From: Prochlorococcus sp. AG-418-I20
GTDB taxonomy: Bacteria > Cyanobacteriota > Cyanobacteriia > PCC-6307 > Cyanobiaceae
NCBI GenBank assembly: GCA_003214175.1
Contig: QCLZ01000001.1
Span: forward strand, 248,001-312,000
Direction of reading: 5' to 3'
DNA length: 64,000 nucleotides
Position numbers and translations under genes: made by a program. Within the stretch, counting starts at the first letter, position 1. Each line of letters begins with the position of its first letter. Shown one piece after another: positions 9,021 to 21,606 of the stretch. The notes beneath the pieces are model-generated. The model saw nothing but the letters and a program-made list of their open reading frames with translations, did no database searches and was not told the origin of the DNA.

Positions 9021-10061
9021 ATGTTTGGGTTAATTGGCCACTCAACCAGTTTTGAAGATGCGAAAAGAAAAGCTTCGATGCTAGGCTTTGATCATATTGC
9101 AGATGGTGACTTGGATGTTTGGTGCACAGCACCTCCACAGTTGGTTGAAAATGTTGAAGTAAAGAGTGCTACTGGAATATCTATTGAAGGTTCTTATATA
9201 GATTCTTGCTTCGTTCCTGAAATGCTTTCTAGATTTAAAACGGCAAGAAGAAAAGTACTAAATGCTATGGAACTAGCTCAGAAAAAAGGGATTAACATTA
9301 CTGCTCTAGGGGGATTTACTTCTATTATTTTCGAGAATTTTAATCTTCTACAGCATAAACAGATAAGAAATACTTCATTAGAGTGGGAAAGGTTTACTAC
9401 TGGCAATACTCATACCGCCTGGGTTATTTGTAAGCAACTAGAAGTAAATGCTCCTCGAATTGGAATAGACCTTAACAAAGCTACTGTTGCTGTAATTGGT
9501 GCCACTGGTGATATTGGTAGTGCTGTTTGTAGATGGCTTATCAATAAAACTGGGATTTCAGAACTTCTTATGGTAGCAAGACAACAAGAACCACTAGCTC
9601 TACTACAAAAAGAATTAGATGGTGGAACCATAACAACTTTAGATGAAGCATTACCTCAAGCCGATATTGTTGTATGGGTTGCAAGTATGCCTAAAACTAT
9701 TGATATTGATGCTGATAATTTAAAAAAACCATGTTTAATGATTGATGGTGGATACCCCAAGAATCTTGATGAGAAATTTCAAGGTGAAAATGTTCATGTT
9801 TTAAAAGGAGGTATAGTAGAGTTTTTTAATGATATTGGTTGGAATATGATGGAACTTGCAGAAATGCAAAATCCTCAGAGAGAAATGTTTGCTTGCTTCG
9901 CAGAAGCTATGATTTTAGAATTTGAAAAGTGTCATACCAACTTTAGTTGGGGAAGAAATAATATTTCCCTTGAAAAGATGGAATTTATTGGAGCAGCTTC
10001 TCTAAAACATGGGTTTTCTGCAATTGGACTTGATAAGCAGCCTAAAATATTAACTGTCTAA
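9021..10061 (+). CDS. aar: long-chain acyl-[ACP] reductase (aldehyde-forming)
   Basis: Reduces acyl-ACP to fatty aldehyde with NADPH, feeding ADO. The 346-residue protein starts [11 protein letters not shown], has a Rossmann motif [16 protein letters not shown] near residue 158, and an [10 protein letters not shown] segment near residue 293 that holds the Cys that forms the acyl-thioester in characterised homologues. It is followed after 3 bp by accA, linking alkane formation to fatty-acid supply in one transcription unit (inferred from spacing). Confidence 0.97.
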   Translation: MFGLIGHSTSFEDAKRKASMLGFDHIADGDLDVWCTAPPQLVENVEVKSATGISIEGSYIDSCFVPEMLSRFKTARRKVLNAMELAQKKGINITALGGFTSIIFENFNLLQHKQIRNTSLEWERFTTGNTHTAWVICKQLEVNAPRIGIDLNKATVAVIGATGDIGSAVCRWLINKTGISELLMVARQQEPLALLQKELDGGTITTLDEALPQADIVVWVASMPKTIDIDADNLKKPCLMIDGGYPKNLDEKFQGENVHVLKGGIVEFFNDIGWNMMELAEMQNPQREMFACFAEAMILEFEKCHTNFSWGRNNISLEKMEFIGAASLKHGFSAIGLDKQPKILTV

Positions 10062-10064
10062 ATT

Positions 10065-11072
10065 ATGGCTAAACGTTACCTCCTTGATTTTGAAAAGCCT
10101 CTTGTTGAACTTGAGAAACAGATAGAGCAAATTAAAGAATTAGCTCGTGATTCAGAAGTTGATGTTAGTCAACAGCTTCTGCAGCTTGAAACCCTAGCTG
10201 CCAGGAGAAGAGAAGAAATATTTAAATCTCTCACTCCTGCTCAAAAGATTCAGGTAGCTAGGCATCCTCAAAGACCAAGCACTTTGGACTTTGTTCAAAT
10301 GTTTTGTGATGATTGGATCGAATTACATGGAGACAGAAATGGTGGCGATGATATGGCACTAATTGGGGGGATAGGTTCGATAAATAATAGACCAGTGTTA
10401 ATGTTAGGGCATCAGAAAGGCAGAGATACAAAAGAAAATGTAGTAAGAAACTTTGGGATGGCAAAGCCAGGAGGTTACAGAAAAGCTCTTAGATTAATGC
10501 AGCATGCAAATAGATTCTCTTTGCCAATTCTTACATTTATTGATACTCCTGGAGCTTATGCTGGTTTAAAAGCTGAAGAACAGGGCCAAGGGGAAGCGAT
10601 TGCAAGAAACCTTCGAGAGATGTTTGGATTAAAAGTTCCAATAGTGGCTACTGTTATTGGAGAAGGAGGTTCAGGAGGTGCACTTGGAATAGGTGTTGCC
10701 GATAGGTTGCTAATGTTTGAACACAGTGTTTACACAGTTGCTAGCCCGGAAGCATGTGCCTCAATTTTGTGGAGAGATGCTGCGAAAGCACCAGAAGCCG
10801 CTTCAGCACTTAAAATTACGGGTAAAGATTTACTTAAATTGGGGATAATAGATGAGGTATTGCCAGAACCTTCTGGTGGGAATAATTGGGCTCCTTTAGA
10901 TGCTGGTAATACACTAAAAGAGGCTATTGAGAAACACCTTAATTCTTTACTGCAAATGCCTGAAGATGAATTAATTGAGGAAAGATACAAAAAATTTAGG
11001 GTTTTAGGTAAATTTATCGAAGCAAATAATATTGAAGAGATTTATAGTGAAATCCCCTCAAAGACTGAATAA
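10065..11072 (+). CDS. accA: acetyl-CoA carboxylase carboxyltransferase subunit alpha
   Basis: Alpha half of the carboxyltransferase that makes malonyl-CoA for fatty-acid synthesis. The 335-residue length is normal. Characteristic blocks: helical N-terminus with [26 protein letters not shown] near residue 85, and the oxyanion/CoA region [22 protein letters not shown] followed by [12 protein letters not shown]. Partners accB, accC and accD are elsewhere. Located in the ado-aar-accA-SDR run, with gaps of 3 bp before and 1 bp after. Confidence 0.98.
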   Translation: MAKRYLLDFEKPLVELEKQIEQIKELARDSEVDVSQQLLQLETLAARRREEIFKSLTPAQKIQVARHPQRPSTLDFVQMFCDDWIELHGDRNGGDDMALIGGIGSINNRPVLMLGHQKGRDTKENVVRNFGMAKPGGYRKALRLMQHANRFSLPILTFIDTPGAYAGLKAEEQGQGEAIARNLREMFGLKVPIVATVIGEGGSGGALGIGVADRLLMFEHSVYTVASPEACASILWRDAAKAPEAASALKITGKDLLKLGIIDEVLPEPSGGNNWAPLDAGNTLKEAIEKHLNSLLQMPEDELIEERYKKFRVLGKFIEANNIEEIYSEIPSKTE

Positions 11073-11073
11073 A

Positions 11074-11781
11074 TTGAAACTAGCTTTTATAACAGGTGCT
11101 ACGAAAGGTATTGGTAGATCTACCGCAATTACTTTTGCTCATGCTGGCTGGGATTTAATTTTGCTCTCCAGGAATTTGGATTTGATGGAGAAACTAAAGA
11201 GCAAACTTTTGACTACTAAATCAAAAATTAGCCTTATTAAATGTGACTTATCAAATCCTCTAGAAATTGAGCATTGTGTTAAGGAAGCAATTGAGAAGTA
11301 TGGGTGCCCTTCAGTATTAATCAATAATGCCGGTTGTGCATTTAATGGGCCTTTAGTTGAAATGGATTTAGGCCAATGGGAACAAACTATTCAAATAAAC
11401 CTCACAAGTGTTTTTCAAATTTGCAGTTCAATAATTCCTCAAATGAGAAAAAATGGTGGTTTAGTTATTAATGTTAGTAGTCATGCTTCCTATAATGCAT
11501 TCCCTCAATGGGGAGCTTATTGTGTTTCAAAATCTGCACTAGCTATGTTTACTAAATGCTTGAGGGAGGAGGAGAGATCTAATTCAATAAGAGCGTGCAC
11601 AATAACCTTAGGTTCAGTAAATACTCCTCTTTGGGACTCAGAATCTATCAATGCTGATTTTGATAGAACTTCTATGCTCTCTTCAAGCGAAGTATCAGAT
11701 ACTATTCTTTATATAGCTCAACAACCTGAATCACAACTGATTGAAGACTTAATTTTAATGCCCTCTGGAGGATCTTTTTAA
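11074..11781 (+). CDS. short-chain dehydrogenase/reductase
   Basis: Classical SDR of about 235 residues. NADP-binding TGATKGIG lies within the first 20 residues, NNAG near residue 85, and the catalytic Ser (NVSSH) and YxxxK (YCVSK) near 150. The start is set at TTG 11074, one base past the accA stop, because it puts the first beta strand (KLAFITGATKGIG) right at the N-terminus. A TTG at 11032 in frame would add 14 residues and overlap accA by 41 bp. It resembles 3-oxoacyl-ACP reductase-type enzymes, and its place after accA fits lipid metabolism, but the substrate is unknown. Confidence 0.85.
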   Translation: MKLAFITGATKGIGRSTAITFAHAGWDLILLSRNLDLMEKLKSKLLTTKSKISLIKCDLSNPLEIEHCVKEAIEKYGCPSVLINNAGCAFNGPLVEMDLGQWEQTIQINLTSVFQICSSIIPQMRKNGGLVINVSSHASYNAFPQWGAYCVSKSALAMFTKCLREEERSNSIRACTITLGSVNTPLWDSESINADFDRTSMLSSSEVSDTILYIAQQPESQLIEDLILMPSGGSF

Positions 11782-11934
11782 ACATTCTTTTTCTCATCTT
11801 AATCCTTAAAAAGTGATTTTTTTCAGGGCTAAGCGAACCCGATTAAACAAGAGAATGTGATATAGTATATTAGCAATTAAGCTTTAGAAAAATACAGTTA
11901 ATTAAGTTGCGTACAATTTTCTGTCAAGAATTTT

Positions 11935-12675
11935 ATGACCTCCACATTACCCAACGATAATATTAGAAACTTTGACGACCAGATTACTAATAAATTAATC
12001 TCCGAAATTATAAGAGACAGAATCAAGAATTCTGGAACGAGATTTAGCGCCAACGATAATATTGCAGATTTTATAAATCCTGGAGAATTAGAGATTTTAG
12101 AAAGAGAAGTTGCCTCAAGAGTCAAGGACTTACTAAAGTCTCTAATTATAGATGTTGAAAATGATCATAATACTCAAGAAACTGCTGAAAGAGTTTCAAA
12201 AATGTATTTAAATGAAGTTTTTAAAGGTAGATATCATCAACAACCTAAAGTTACAAGTTTCCCAAATGACAAAAATCTTGATGAGATTTATACAGTCGGC
12301 CCAATTTCTGTCAGATCTGCATGCTCACATCACTTAGTTCCAATTCTAGGAGAGTGTTGGATAGGTATTAAACCTGGGAATAAAGTTATAGGACTTTCAA
12401 AATTTGCGAGAGTTGCTGATTGGGTTTTCTCAAGACCTCATATACAGGAAGAAGCTGTAATGATTCTTGCAGATGAAATCGAAAAACTGTGTGAACCTAA
12501 AGGTTTAGGAATTATTGTAAAGGCCCAACATTATTGTATGAAGTGGAGGGGAGTCAAAGAACCAAATACAAGTATGATTAATTCTGTGGTTAGAGGCGAT
12601 TTTAGGCACGATTTAAGTTTAAAACAAGAATTTTTTGAACTTGTAAAACAGCAGTCAGCTACTAATAATTACTAA
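11935..12675 (+). CDS. folE: GTP cyclohydrolase I
   Basis: Converts GTP to 7,8-dihydroneopterin triphosphate for folate and pterin synthesis. The 246-residue protein has a variable N-terminus and a conserved catalytic core: SACSHHLVPILG (zinc Cys and His), GIKPGNKVIGLSKFARV, RPHIQEE, and KAQHYCMKWRGV (zinc Cys). The N-terminal half reads DTPKRV-like as NTQETAERVSKMY. Its last 4 bp overlap the convergent trpF. The gap upstream (153 bp) should hold its promoter; no operator recognised. Confidence 0.97.
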   Translation: MTSTLPNDNIRNFDDQITNKLISEIIRDRIKNSGTRFSANDNIADFINPGELEILEREVASRVKDLLKSLIIDVENDHNTQETAERVSKMYLNEVFKGRYHQQPKVTSFPNDKNLDEIYTVGPISVRSACSHHLVPILGECWIGIKPGNKVIGLSKFARVADWVFSRPHIQEEAVMILADEIEKLCEPKGLGIIVKAQHYCMKWRGVKEPNTSMINSVVRGDFRHDLSLKQEFFELVKQQSATNNY

Positions 12676-13328
12676 TCCTTTTTTAAAAACTTAAAAAGTT
12701 CTTGTGTCTTTTTTATATTTTTTAAACCCGGAGAAATCTCAATACTACTAGAAATATCTAGCCCATTAGGTTTGATATCTGTAAGGATTTCATCAAGCCA
12801 TTCAATTGATATTCCACCTGCCAACCACCAAGGTTTACTAAATTGCAGATTCTTTAAATACATAGACTTTATTTTTTTACCTGAGCCCCCATATGTTTCT
12901 TTATTCCAAGAATCGAGTAGAACAGCATCAACAAAATCTTCAAAAGGTTTTATTTTATCCAAATCCTTTGCCGTTTTAATTCTGAAAGCTTTCCATATGC
13001 CAATATTTGGAATTCTTTTCCTTATTTTTTTACAATAATCAATATCTTCATCTCCATGTAATTGAATTATAGTCTCACCAGGTTTTCCTAAGAAATTTTC
13101 AATAATTAAATCTATAGGACAATTTTTTACAACAGATACCCGCTCTACATTTGGATAAAAACTTTCTAAAGAATTAAAGATTTTTTTCTTAATTTCAGCT
13201 GAGATATATCTTGGAGATTCTTCAACAGAAATAATGCCAATAGCATTTGCTCCTAATTTAGCTACTTGAAGAGCTTGTTCTTCTGAGGTTAGGCCACAAA
13301 TTTTAATCAAAGTATTAGTCTTGGGCAT
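12672..13328 (-). CDS. trpF: phosphoribosylanthranilate isomerase
   Basis: Isomerises PRA to CdRP in tryptophan synthesis. TIM-barrel protein of 218 residues with KICGLTSEEQA at the N-terminus (the catalytic Cys in KICG), IIQLHGDE near residue 90, a catalytic Asp region AVLLDS, and the phosphate-binding end WLAGGISIEWL and GLDISSSIE. Standalone, tail to tail with folE; trpA lies elsewhere in this window at 45 kb, so the trp genes are dispersed. Confidence 0.97.
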   Translation of the reverse strand: MPKTNTLIKICGLTSEEQALQVAKLGANAIGIISVEESPRYISAEIKKKIFNSLESFYPNVERVSVVKNCPIDLIIENFLGKPGETIIQLHGDEDIDYCKKIRKRIPNIGIWKAFRIKTAKDLDKIKPFEDFVDAVLLDSWNKETYGGSGKKIKSMYLKNLQFSKPWWLAGGISIEWLDEILTDIKPNGLDISSSIEISPGLKNIKKTQELFKFLKKD

Positions 13329-13383
13329 ATGATTCTCTATTATGTAAGATTAATATTATTGCTAAATATAGCGGAGATTATTT

Positions 13384-14607
13384 TTGAGAAGTTGGCAAAT
13401 TTTTAAAATATGGGGAATTCCCTTCAAAATTCACCCTTATTGGTTTGCGATTCTTTTTTTATTCTCATGGACTATAAGTAATCAAGTTAATTTAACCTCA
13501 GGTGATGTATATGATACTAAGGAAGCTTGGATTATAGGATTTTTAACTTCTTTTTTCCTATTATCTTCAATTATTTCTCATGAGATCTTACATACCTTAG
13601 TTTCTCTAAATCAGGGTGTAAAAATAAAAAAAATTACTTTTTATTTCCTTGGAGCAATATTACAAATAGATAAGTATTGTCAAACTGCTTTAGGGAATAT
13701 AAAAATTGCCATTGTTAGACCTATATTATGTTTTGCTACAGCATCTATTCTACTCTTTATCAGTAGTTACAGTGCATCTCAAGAACCAGTGGTTATCAAT
13801 ATAGTTTCAAGAGTAGGTTTATTGAATTTATTTTTAGGCTTTTTAAATCTAATTCCAGTTGGTTCTTTAGATGGAGGAAATTTATTAAAAAGTGTTATTT
13901 GGTATTTCTCAGGGAGTAAAAACAAAGGAAGAAACTTTCTCAATAAAGTAAATTTAACTTTATCTTTTTTAGTTCTGATATTTGGGATGATTTGTTTGTT
14001 TAGATTTAATTTTTACTACGGTTTTATTCTCTCCTTTTTTGGTTTATTTGGCGTTAATTCTTCAAAGTCAGAAAGTCAATTTTTTAAAATCGAAAACTTG
14101 CTCAAATTTACTAAAGTTTCTGAGCTTAAATTAAAGCCATTGAGAAGAATTGAATTTGATACTAATTTCTCAGAATTTAATATATTAATAAAAAATAAAA
14201 AGGATGCATCATATAAGTATTTTTTTGTCACGAATAATGGCAGATGGACTGGTGTTGTTGATGAGAATATTTTAAAAACTGTCTCAATAAAGAAATGGGA
14301 ACGGAACTTTGTTGGGGATTTTAAGAAACCAATCGATAGTTTTGCGAGTGTATCTTGTAATGATAAATTATGGGAAACTATAGAAATACTTGAAGAAAAA
14401 AGTGAAGGTTTTTTATTGGTTTTCAATGCTGCAGATATACCTTTGGGGATAATTGATAGGTCAAAAATTGGAAACTTTGTATTGAATAAATTAGGGTTTA
14501 AGTTGCCTTCAGAGATAATTAACAAATTTAATTATAAAAATCAGTATCCCTTAGGAATTGAATTGCCAAAAATAATAACTTTAATGAAGCAGAAAGGAGA
14601 TCTTTAA
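13384..14607 (+). CDS. site-2-protease-type zinc metalloprotease (M50) with C-terminal CBS-like region
   Basis: Membrane protease of 407 residues. It has several hydrophobic segments, the zinc motif HEILH (in SHEILHTLVSL, near residue 62) and the third ligand in NLIPVGSLDGGNLLK near residue 155, both typical of the M50B group that cuts within membranes. The C-terminal 190 residues are soluble and resemble CBS-pair proteins (about 230-370), suggesting ligand control. The start is TTG at 13384. Likely role is regulated intramembrane proteolysis or processing; the substrate is unknown. Confidence 0.85.
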   Translation: MRSWQIFKIWGIPFKIHPYWFAILFLFSWTISNQVNLTSGDVYDTKEAWIIGFLTSFFLLSSIISHEILHTLVSLNQGVKIKKITFYFLGAILQIDKYCQTALGNIKIAIVRPILCFATASILLFISSYSASQEPVVINIVSRVGLLNLFLGFLNLIPVGSLDGGNLLKSVIWYFSGSKNKGRNFLNKVNLTLSFLVLIFGMICLFRFNFYYGFILSFFGLFGVNSSKSESQFFKIENLLKFTKVSELKLKPLRRIEFDTNFSEFNILIKNKKDASYKYFFVTNNGRWTGVVDENILKTVSIKKWERNFVGDFKKPIDSFASVSCNDKLWETIEILEEKSEGFLLVFNAADIPLGIIDRSKIGNFVLNKLGFKLPSEIINKFNYKNQYPLGIELPKIITLMKQKGDL

Positions 14608-14616
14608 CAATTCGTG

Positions 14617-15324
14617 TCATGAAAATTTTCTAATATCTTTATTATCTATTGCAATAGTTTTGAAATTCATATCTGATTTATCCTTTAGAAATGAATTTCT
14701 TAAATGTTTAACTATTTCATCATTTGTTAGGCCTAGATTTACTTTTGGTGGCGCTTCCTCTCTAAATAATTTGAACCACAAATTTTTTGAGGGATTTGTT
14801 TGAATCTCTCCATGTTGTAGGAATGCACCTTTTTTACGATATTGGGCACTTCCTATTCTTTTAAAACCATCTTGATCAATTAAATCAGAAATTAACGAAG
14901 TCCCAAAACAATTTGTATTAATGAGTGATTTCCTAAAAGTACCATTTTGTAAATTTAGACCTAATTCTCTAAAACTTTTAATTAACCAATTATTAACCAT
15001 TTTATAACTTAAGACTTGATAGTAAGTTTTTTTAAATGTTAATGCATATGTTATGCCTCCTGAATGCAAAACTGCTCCCCCTCCAGAGGGACGTCTAACA
15101 ATGTTAATTTCCCCATTTGATAATAATTTTTCCCAATGAAGAGGAATTTCCTTTTGGTGATAACCAATTGAAAGCCAATCCCCAGTCCAATAATAGAATC
15201 TCAATGTGAGCATTATTTCAGGATTCGAAATTGTCTGATCTAAAGAATTTAAATCTAAAGCCATTTGATCAAATCCGGATAAATTATTTGTCGAAAAAAT
15301 TAAAGCTTGATTTCCTATTTCCAA
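14617..15324 (-). CDS. lipoate-protein ligase A / biotin-lipoyl transferase family protein
   Basis: A 235-residue member of the LplA/LipM/BPL fold. The family signature is plain: RRPSGGGAVLHSGGITYAL near residue 78, preceded by WLSIGYHQ. A later stretch CFGTSLISDLI and KRIGSAQYRKKGAFLQHGEI matches the substrate-binding loop with its conserved Lys. It could transfer lipoyl or octanoyl groups to the E2 or GcvH proteins. Ligase or amidotransferase use cannot be settled by sequence. Convergent with the M50 gene (9-bp gap). Confidence 0.82.
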   Translation of the reverse strand: MEIGNQALIFSTNNLSGFDQMALDLNSLDQTISNPEIMLTLRFYYWTGDWLSIGYHQKEIPLHWEKLLSNGEINIVRRPSGGGAVLHSGGITYALTFKKTYYQVLSYKMVNNWLIKSFRELGLNLQNGTFRKSLINTNCFGTSLISDLIDQDGFKRIGSAQYRKKGAFLQHGEIQTNPSKNLWFKLFREEAPPKVNLGLTNDEIVKHLRNSFLKDKSDMNFKTIAIDNKDIRKFS

Positions 15325-15461
15325 AACTAACTTTGTAGGTTAATTTATAATAATTTTCAATAAATTTTTTCTTTCAATTTATTAATTTCGTAACATCATT
15401 TTGTAATAGTGTGTCAAATCCCCCTTTTTGGGTAGAGAATATAGGAAACATTTTTTTTAAC

Positions 15462-15566
15462 ATGGAGCCAACCCAAACAATAAATTTAATTGCACTTAGC
15501 CTAATAGTAGTTATGCATGCTGGAGTTTTAGCTCTTAGGTTAGGCATCAGTTTAGGAAGAAACTAA
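15462..15566 (+). CDS. psaM: photosystem I subunit XII (PsaM)
   Basis: A 34-codon gene. The product starts [16 protein letters not shown], is a single membrane helix and ends with RLGISLGRN, matching PsaM (about 30 residues), whose C-terminus usually reads AVRLG.LY. PsaM sits at the trimer-facing side of photosystem I near PsaB and helps stabilise it. ATG at 15462 with an AT-rich leader; the gap upstream to the lipoate-ligase gene is 137 bp. Confidence 0.9.
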   Translation: MEPTQTINLIALSLIVVMHAGVLALRLGISLGRN

Positions 15567-15651
15567 AAATTTATTAGAAAATATATATTTTTACTGTAAT
15601 AATATACTAAGACTGAATTGACTTATTCAGTAAAAACTCTATTAACTAAAT

Positions 15652-15999
15652 TTGTCAAAATCTTCTTATAAAAATATTTATTTTTACAAAAAATATCTTG
15701 GTCCTACATTTGAAAAAAATCAACTGAAACAGGAAAATTTTGTATATTCAGTATTTTTAGTTGTAAAAATTTGCTTTTCTCTTTTGGCCATAATAAGTTT
15801 GATTAAACTTGGTTATAGTTCCAAGGTCAGATTGACCAGATTAAGAGAGATTCAAGATTCATTTTCATATGAGAAAGCCCGATTTAATGTTTTGACAAGT
15901 AGGTTTGATGATTTATTTTCTTCTGAAGGTGAGCAAAGATTTATGAAGGATCAGGATCAAATAATTTCTAGGGACATTATCAGAGTAATATGGCGTTGA
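15652..15999 (+). CDS. conserved membrane protein of unknown function
   Basis: A 115-residue product with one predicted membrane helix (about residues 31-54, YSVFLVVKICFSLLAIISLIKL) followed by a charged helical region (SSKVRLTRLREIQDSFSYEKARF) that could form a coiled coil. It has short basic N-terminal residues, so the helix is probably a signal anchor. The topology (short tail, one helix, coiled coil) is generic. TTG start at 15652. Lies between psaM and por; no recognised domain. Confidence 0.6.
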   Translation: MSKSSYKNIYFYKKYLGPTFEKNQLKQENFVYSVFLVVKICFSLLAIISLIKLGYSSKVRLTRLREIQDSFSYEKARFNVLTSRFDDLFSSEGEQRFMKDQDQIISRDIIRVIWR

Positions 16000-16046
16000 T
16001 AAGGATGATTTAAGATCATTTTACTTATCATTTTTCTATTAACTTT

Positions 16047-17057
16047 GTGCTAGTGAGTAAGAACATTAAAGGTTTAGTCCTAATAACAGGAACAACGTCA
16101 GGAGTTGGATTAAATACTCTAAGACCCCTTCTACGATTTGGGTGGGAAGTTATAGCTGTTAATCGATCAAATAAAAGAGCCATAACAATGGCTGAGGAAG
16201 TCTTGACAAAAGAGGAGATTAAAAATGTTCACTTTATAGAAATAGACCTCTCTAACTTGGATGATGTGAGAAAAGGTTGCGATGAAATATTGGAAAGATT
16301 TAAAAAACCAATTAATTCCCTTATTTGTAATGCAGCGGTTTATAAGCCAAGACTAAAGAGACCTGAAAGATCTCCTCAGGGTTTTGAAAACTCTATGGCA
16401 GTAAATCATTTTGGACATTTTCTTATGATAAACCTTCTTATAGAAAATATTTTATCTTCAGAAAGAGAAATTGTTTTAAATGGTAAATCTACTGTATTCA
16501 AACCAAGAATCACAGTATTAGGAACTGTCACAGCTAACTATTCAGAACTTGGAGGGAGGATTCCGATCCCTGCCCCAGCTGATCTGGGAGATTTATCTGG
16601 ATTTAAAAATGGTTTTTTATCTCCAATAAGTATGGCAAATGGAAAGAAATTCAAACCTGGGAAGGCTTATAAGGATAGTAAACTTTGTAATATGGTAACT
16701 GTTCAGGAATTATCAAAAAGATATTCTAAAGAGAAAATTATTGTTAATTCTCTATATCCTGGATGTGTTGCTGATACAAAACTTTTTAGAGATACACCTT
16801 GGTTATTTAGAGTTCTTTTCCCAATCTTTCAAAAATTCATAACAAAAGGATATGTATCACAGAGATTGGCAGGGGAGCGGGTCGCTCAGGTAGCAACCTA
16901 TAAAGAATTTGCTAAACCATCAGTCCATTGGAGCTGGGGAAATCGTCAGAAAACTGGCAGAAAAGCTTTTTCTCAAAAGTTGTCAAAACGAATAATTGAT
17001 ACTAAGACCTCTAAACAAACTTATGATCTAACAAAACAATTGGTCGGATTAGATTGA
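16047..17057 (+). CDS. por: light-dependent protochlorophyllide oxidoreductase
   Basis: SDR enzyme that reduces ring D of protochlorophyllide using NADPH and light. The 336-residue length is normal. Motifs: NADPH-binding TGTTSGVG near residue 14, ICNAAVYKP near 95, catalytic Tyr-Lys in AYKDSKLCN near 210, and the C-terminal WSWGNRQ.....FSQKLS seen in POR. GTG start at 16047 (a second GTG lies 6 nt later). It faces chlL tail to tail with only 6 bp between, beside the oxygen-sensitive route to the same product. Confidence 0.97.
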   Translation: MLVSKNIKGLVLITGTTSGVGLNTLRPLLRFGWEVIAVNRSNKRAITMAEEVLTKEEIKNVHFIEIDLSNLDDVRKGCDEILERFKKPINSLICNAAVYKPRLKRPERSPQGFENSMAVNHFGHFLMINLLIENILSSEREIVLNGKSTVFKPRITVLGTVTANYSELGGRIPIPAPADLGDLSGFKNGFLSPISMANGKKFKPGKAYKDSKLCNMVTVQELSKRYSKEKIIVNSLYPGCVADTKLFRDTPWLFRVLFPIFQKFITKGYVSQRLAGERVAQVATYKEFAKPSVHWSWGNRQKTGRKAFSQKLSKRIIDTKTSKQTYDLTKQLVGLD

Positions 17058-17063
17058 TTAAGA

Positions 17064-17951
<888 letters not shown>

Positions 17952-18142
17952 TTAAAGCTGGAATTTACACGTTAATAATTATATTCTTGCAGGTATATGC
18001 CTCCTAGAATGTATTTCTCAACAAATAGTTATTTATTAAGATTAAAGATACAAGATATATGTTTATAACTAAATATTCTAGACTTTTTATTTGCTTCATG
18101 AGTGAAAATACTCATGCTTAAATAATATTTTATTTGTAAGAA

Positions 18143-19723
18143 TCAACTAAAAAAAGCTTTTGCGTCGTAGAGGGTCTCATCATTAATTTCAGGAAGACCT
18201 TTTGATAGAGCATATTTTTCTGTATTTGATTTAACTTTACCTCTCACAAAAAATGGTACTTTTGTAAGTTCTGCTTTTCCAGATTCTGTCCAAAGAATAG
18301 TTTTTTCTTCTTTAATACTTATATTACTTTGCTCGTGCTTAGTTTCTTTATTATCAGGAGCATTTGTCGCAGTATGTCCTAGATGACTTTGATGACCGTC
18401 AACAAACTCAAAATCATGTTTGAACATATCAATAAGATGCTCTTCTAATCCCATCATTAGAGGATGAACCCAGTCGTCAAAGATCACATTTGCTCCTTCC
18501 CATCCCATTTGAGGACTATATCTGGCTGGAACATCCTGGACATGCATTGGGGTACTTATCACTGCACATGGAATACCAAGTCTTTTTGCGCTATGCCTTT
18601 CCATTTGAGTCCCTAAAACCAATTCAGGGGATGCTTTTTTCATGGCATCTTCAACTTCTAGGTAGCTATTAGTTATTAGTGCTTCTATATTTAAATCCTT
18701 AGCTGCAGCTCTTACTTGTCTTGCCATTTCTCTACTGTAGGTTCCTAGGCCTACGACTTCAAAGCCTAATTCATCTTTGGCAATTTTGGCAGCTGCGATC
18801 GCATGAGTACCGTCACCAAATATAAAAACCCTTTTCCCCGTCAAATAATTAGAATCAACTGACTTTGAATACCATGGGAGCTTTGACTTGTGCTCTAGTT
18901 CTCCTTTATTCGTTAAAGGGAGGTCAAGCTTTTCATGTACTTCATGAATAAAATTAATTGTATTTTTTATACCAATTGGAATAGTAGTGGTATATTCCAT
19001 TCCGCAATTACGCTTAAGCCATTCACAAGAAATCTCAGCAATCTCATGATATAGGCAAACATTAATATCAGCATCAGTTAATCTCTCAATATCTTCTGGG
19101 CTTGAACCGATTGGTGCAACAACATTAGTATCAATACCTTGCTCTGAAAGTATACGTTGAATCTCGATTACATCATCTCTGCATCTAAATCCTAATAATG
19201 TAGGGCCTAATATATTAACTTTAGGTCTTCGACCTAAAGACTTCCATCTTTGAGGGTTGATTTTATCAATTTCATTTACCTTATCTTTTAATAGAGTTCT
19301 AATTATTTGATAAAAGGTTTCTGAAGCCCCCCAGTTTTCTTTTTTGCTGTAAGCAGGAAGTTCAAGGTTAACAATTGGAATATCAAAACCCATACCCTTA
19401 GCAAGAGCACCTGGCTGATCTTGTATTAGTTCAGCAGTACAACTTTCTCCTACTAAAAGGGTTTTTGGTTTAAATCTTTCAACTGCCTCAGTAATATTCC
19501 TTTTAACTAATTCGGCTGTATCTCCTCCTAGATCTCTAGCTTGAAACGTTGTATAAGTTACAGGAGGTCTCTGACCTCTTCGCTCAATCATTGTAAAAAG
19601 GAGATCTGCATAAGTATCTCCTTGAGGAGCATGAAGTACGTAATGAATGTCTTTCATGGATGAAGCCACTCTCATTGCACCTACATGAGGAGGGCCTTCA
19701 TATGTCCAAAGAGTTAATTCCAT
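18143..19723 (-). CDS. chlB: dark-operative protochlorophyllide reductase subunit ChlB
   Basis: NifK-like catalytic subunit of 526 residues. The N-terminus [18 protein letters not shown] is diagnostic, and includes the region whose Asp serves as an unusual Fe4S4 ligand in the NB protein. [13 protein letters not shown] carries a conserved Cys, and [12 protein letters not shown] lies near residue 330. The last about 50 residues ([14 protein letters not shown]) form the substrate-capping C-terminal domain. Starts 3 bp after chlN, so chlN and chlB are surely one unit. Confidence 0.98.
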   Translation of the reverse strand: MELTLWTYEGPPHVGAMRVASSMKDIHYVLHAPQGDTYADLLFTMIERRGQRPPVTYTTFQARDLGGDTAELVKRNITEAVERFKPKTLLVGESCTAELIQDQPGALAKGMGFDIPIVNLELPAYSKKENWGASETFYQIIRTLLKDKVNEIDKINPQRWKSLGRRPKVNILGPTLLGFRCRDDVIEIQRILSEQGIDTNVVAPIGSSPEDIERLTDADINVCLYHEIAEISCEWLKRNCGMEYTTTIPIGIKNTINFIHEVHEKLDLPLTNKGELEHKSKLPWYSKSVDSNYLTGKRVFIFGDGTHAIAAAKIAKDELGFEVVGLGTYSREMARQVRAAAKDLNIEALITNSYLEVEDAMKKASPELVLGTQMERHSAKRLGIPCAVISTPMHVQDVPARYSPQMGWEGANVIFDDWVHPLMMGLEEHLIDMFKHDFEFVDGHQSHLGHTATNAPDNKETKHEQSNISIKEEKTILWTESGKAELTKVPFFVRGKVKSNTEKYALSKGLPEINDETLYDAKAFFS

Positions 19724-19726
19724 AAT

Positions 19727-20992
<1,266 letters not shown>

Positions 20993-21140
20993 TTAGAGCT
21001 TATCCTTTAAGCTTGCATAAACTTTTTAATTTAAGAAAGTAATTAATAAGTTCTCTTACAAAATGCACACATTTAAAAAACTTATATGAATGTTTAAATA
21101 CTTAAATGAAAATTATTAAATAGATTTTTTACAAGTGTTG

Positions 21141-21509
21141 TTAATTTCTGTGGAAGGAATTCCCTTGACTTGTTTTTGAAATCTTCCATACATTTCTAGC
21201 TATTTTCGTAGCTAATAATCCAGCTCTTTCTAACTTAGATTTCCCGGGCTTTGCCCCAATTAAAGCTGTAACTTCTGAAGTCGTTAAAGGTGCTCCAGTA
21301 TTAATAGCTAATTGCGTTAACTCCAATCTATCTCTAAGCTTCTTAAGATTTACTTTCTCATTGTTATCTTCTTCTAACCAACTAAAAGTTGGGTCTTTCT
21401 GAGATAATTTTTGCATCAAGCTTAGGCTAACTAATCCAAGAGTTTGATCAGGAGTTAATTCTTTTTCAGTACCAGAAACATTTGGTTCTTTATTTTGAGA
21501 AGTTCCCAT
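21141..21509 (-). CDS. conserved cyanobacterial protein of unknown function
   Basis: A 122-residue soluble protein. The first 25 residues are polar and probably disordered; the rest looks helical (LGLVSLSLMQKLSQ, LKKLRDRLELTQLAI) and ends in a small block, TTSEVTALIGAKPG....RAGLLATKIARNVWKI, that could be a winged-helix-like fold. I do not recognise a named family. Sits upstream of chlN on the same strand (157-bp gap), so a role near chlorophyll synthesis is possible but unproven. Confidence 0.65.
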   Translation of the reverse strand: MGTSQNKEPNVSGTEKELTPDQTLGLVSLSLMQKLSQKDPTFSWLEEDNNEKVNLKKLRDRLELTQLAINTGAPLTTSEVTALIGAKPGKSKLERAGLLATKIARNVWKISKTSQGNSFHRN

Positions 21510-21606
21510 AGAAATGCATATCTTTTACTTGAAGTTATCGTTTTGTGGGAAGCATGCAAGTAAATTTAATAGAAAATATGAACCATTATCCGTTATAGTC
21601 GCGTGA

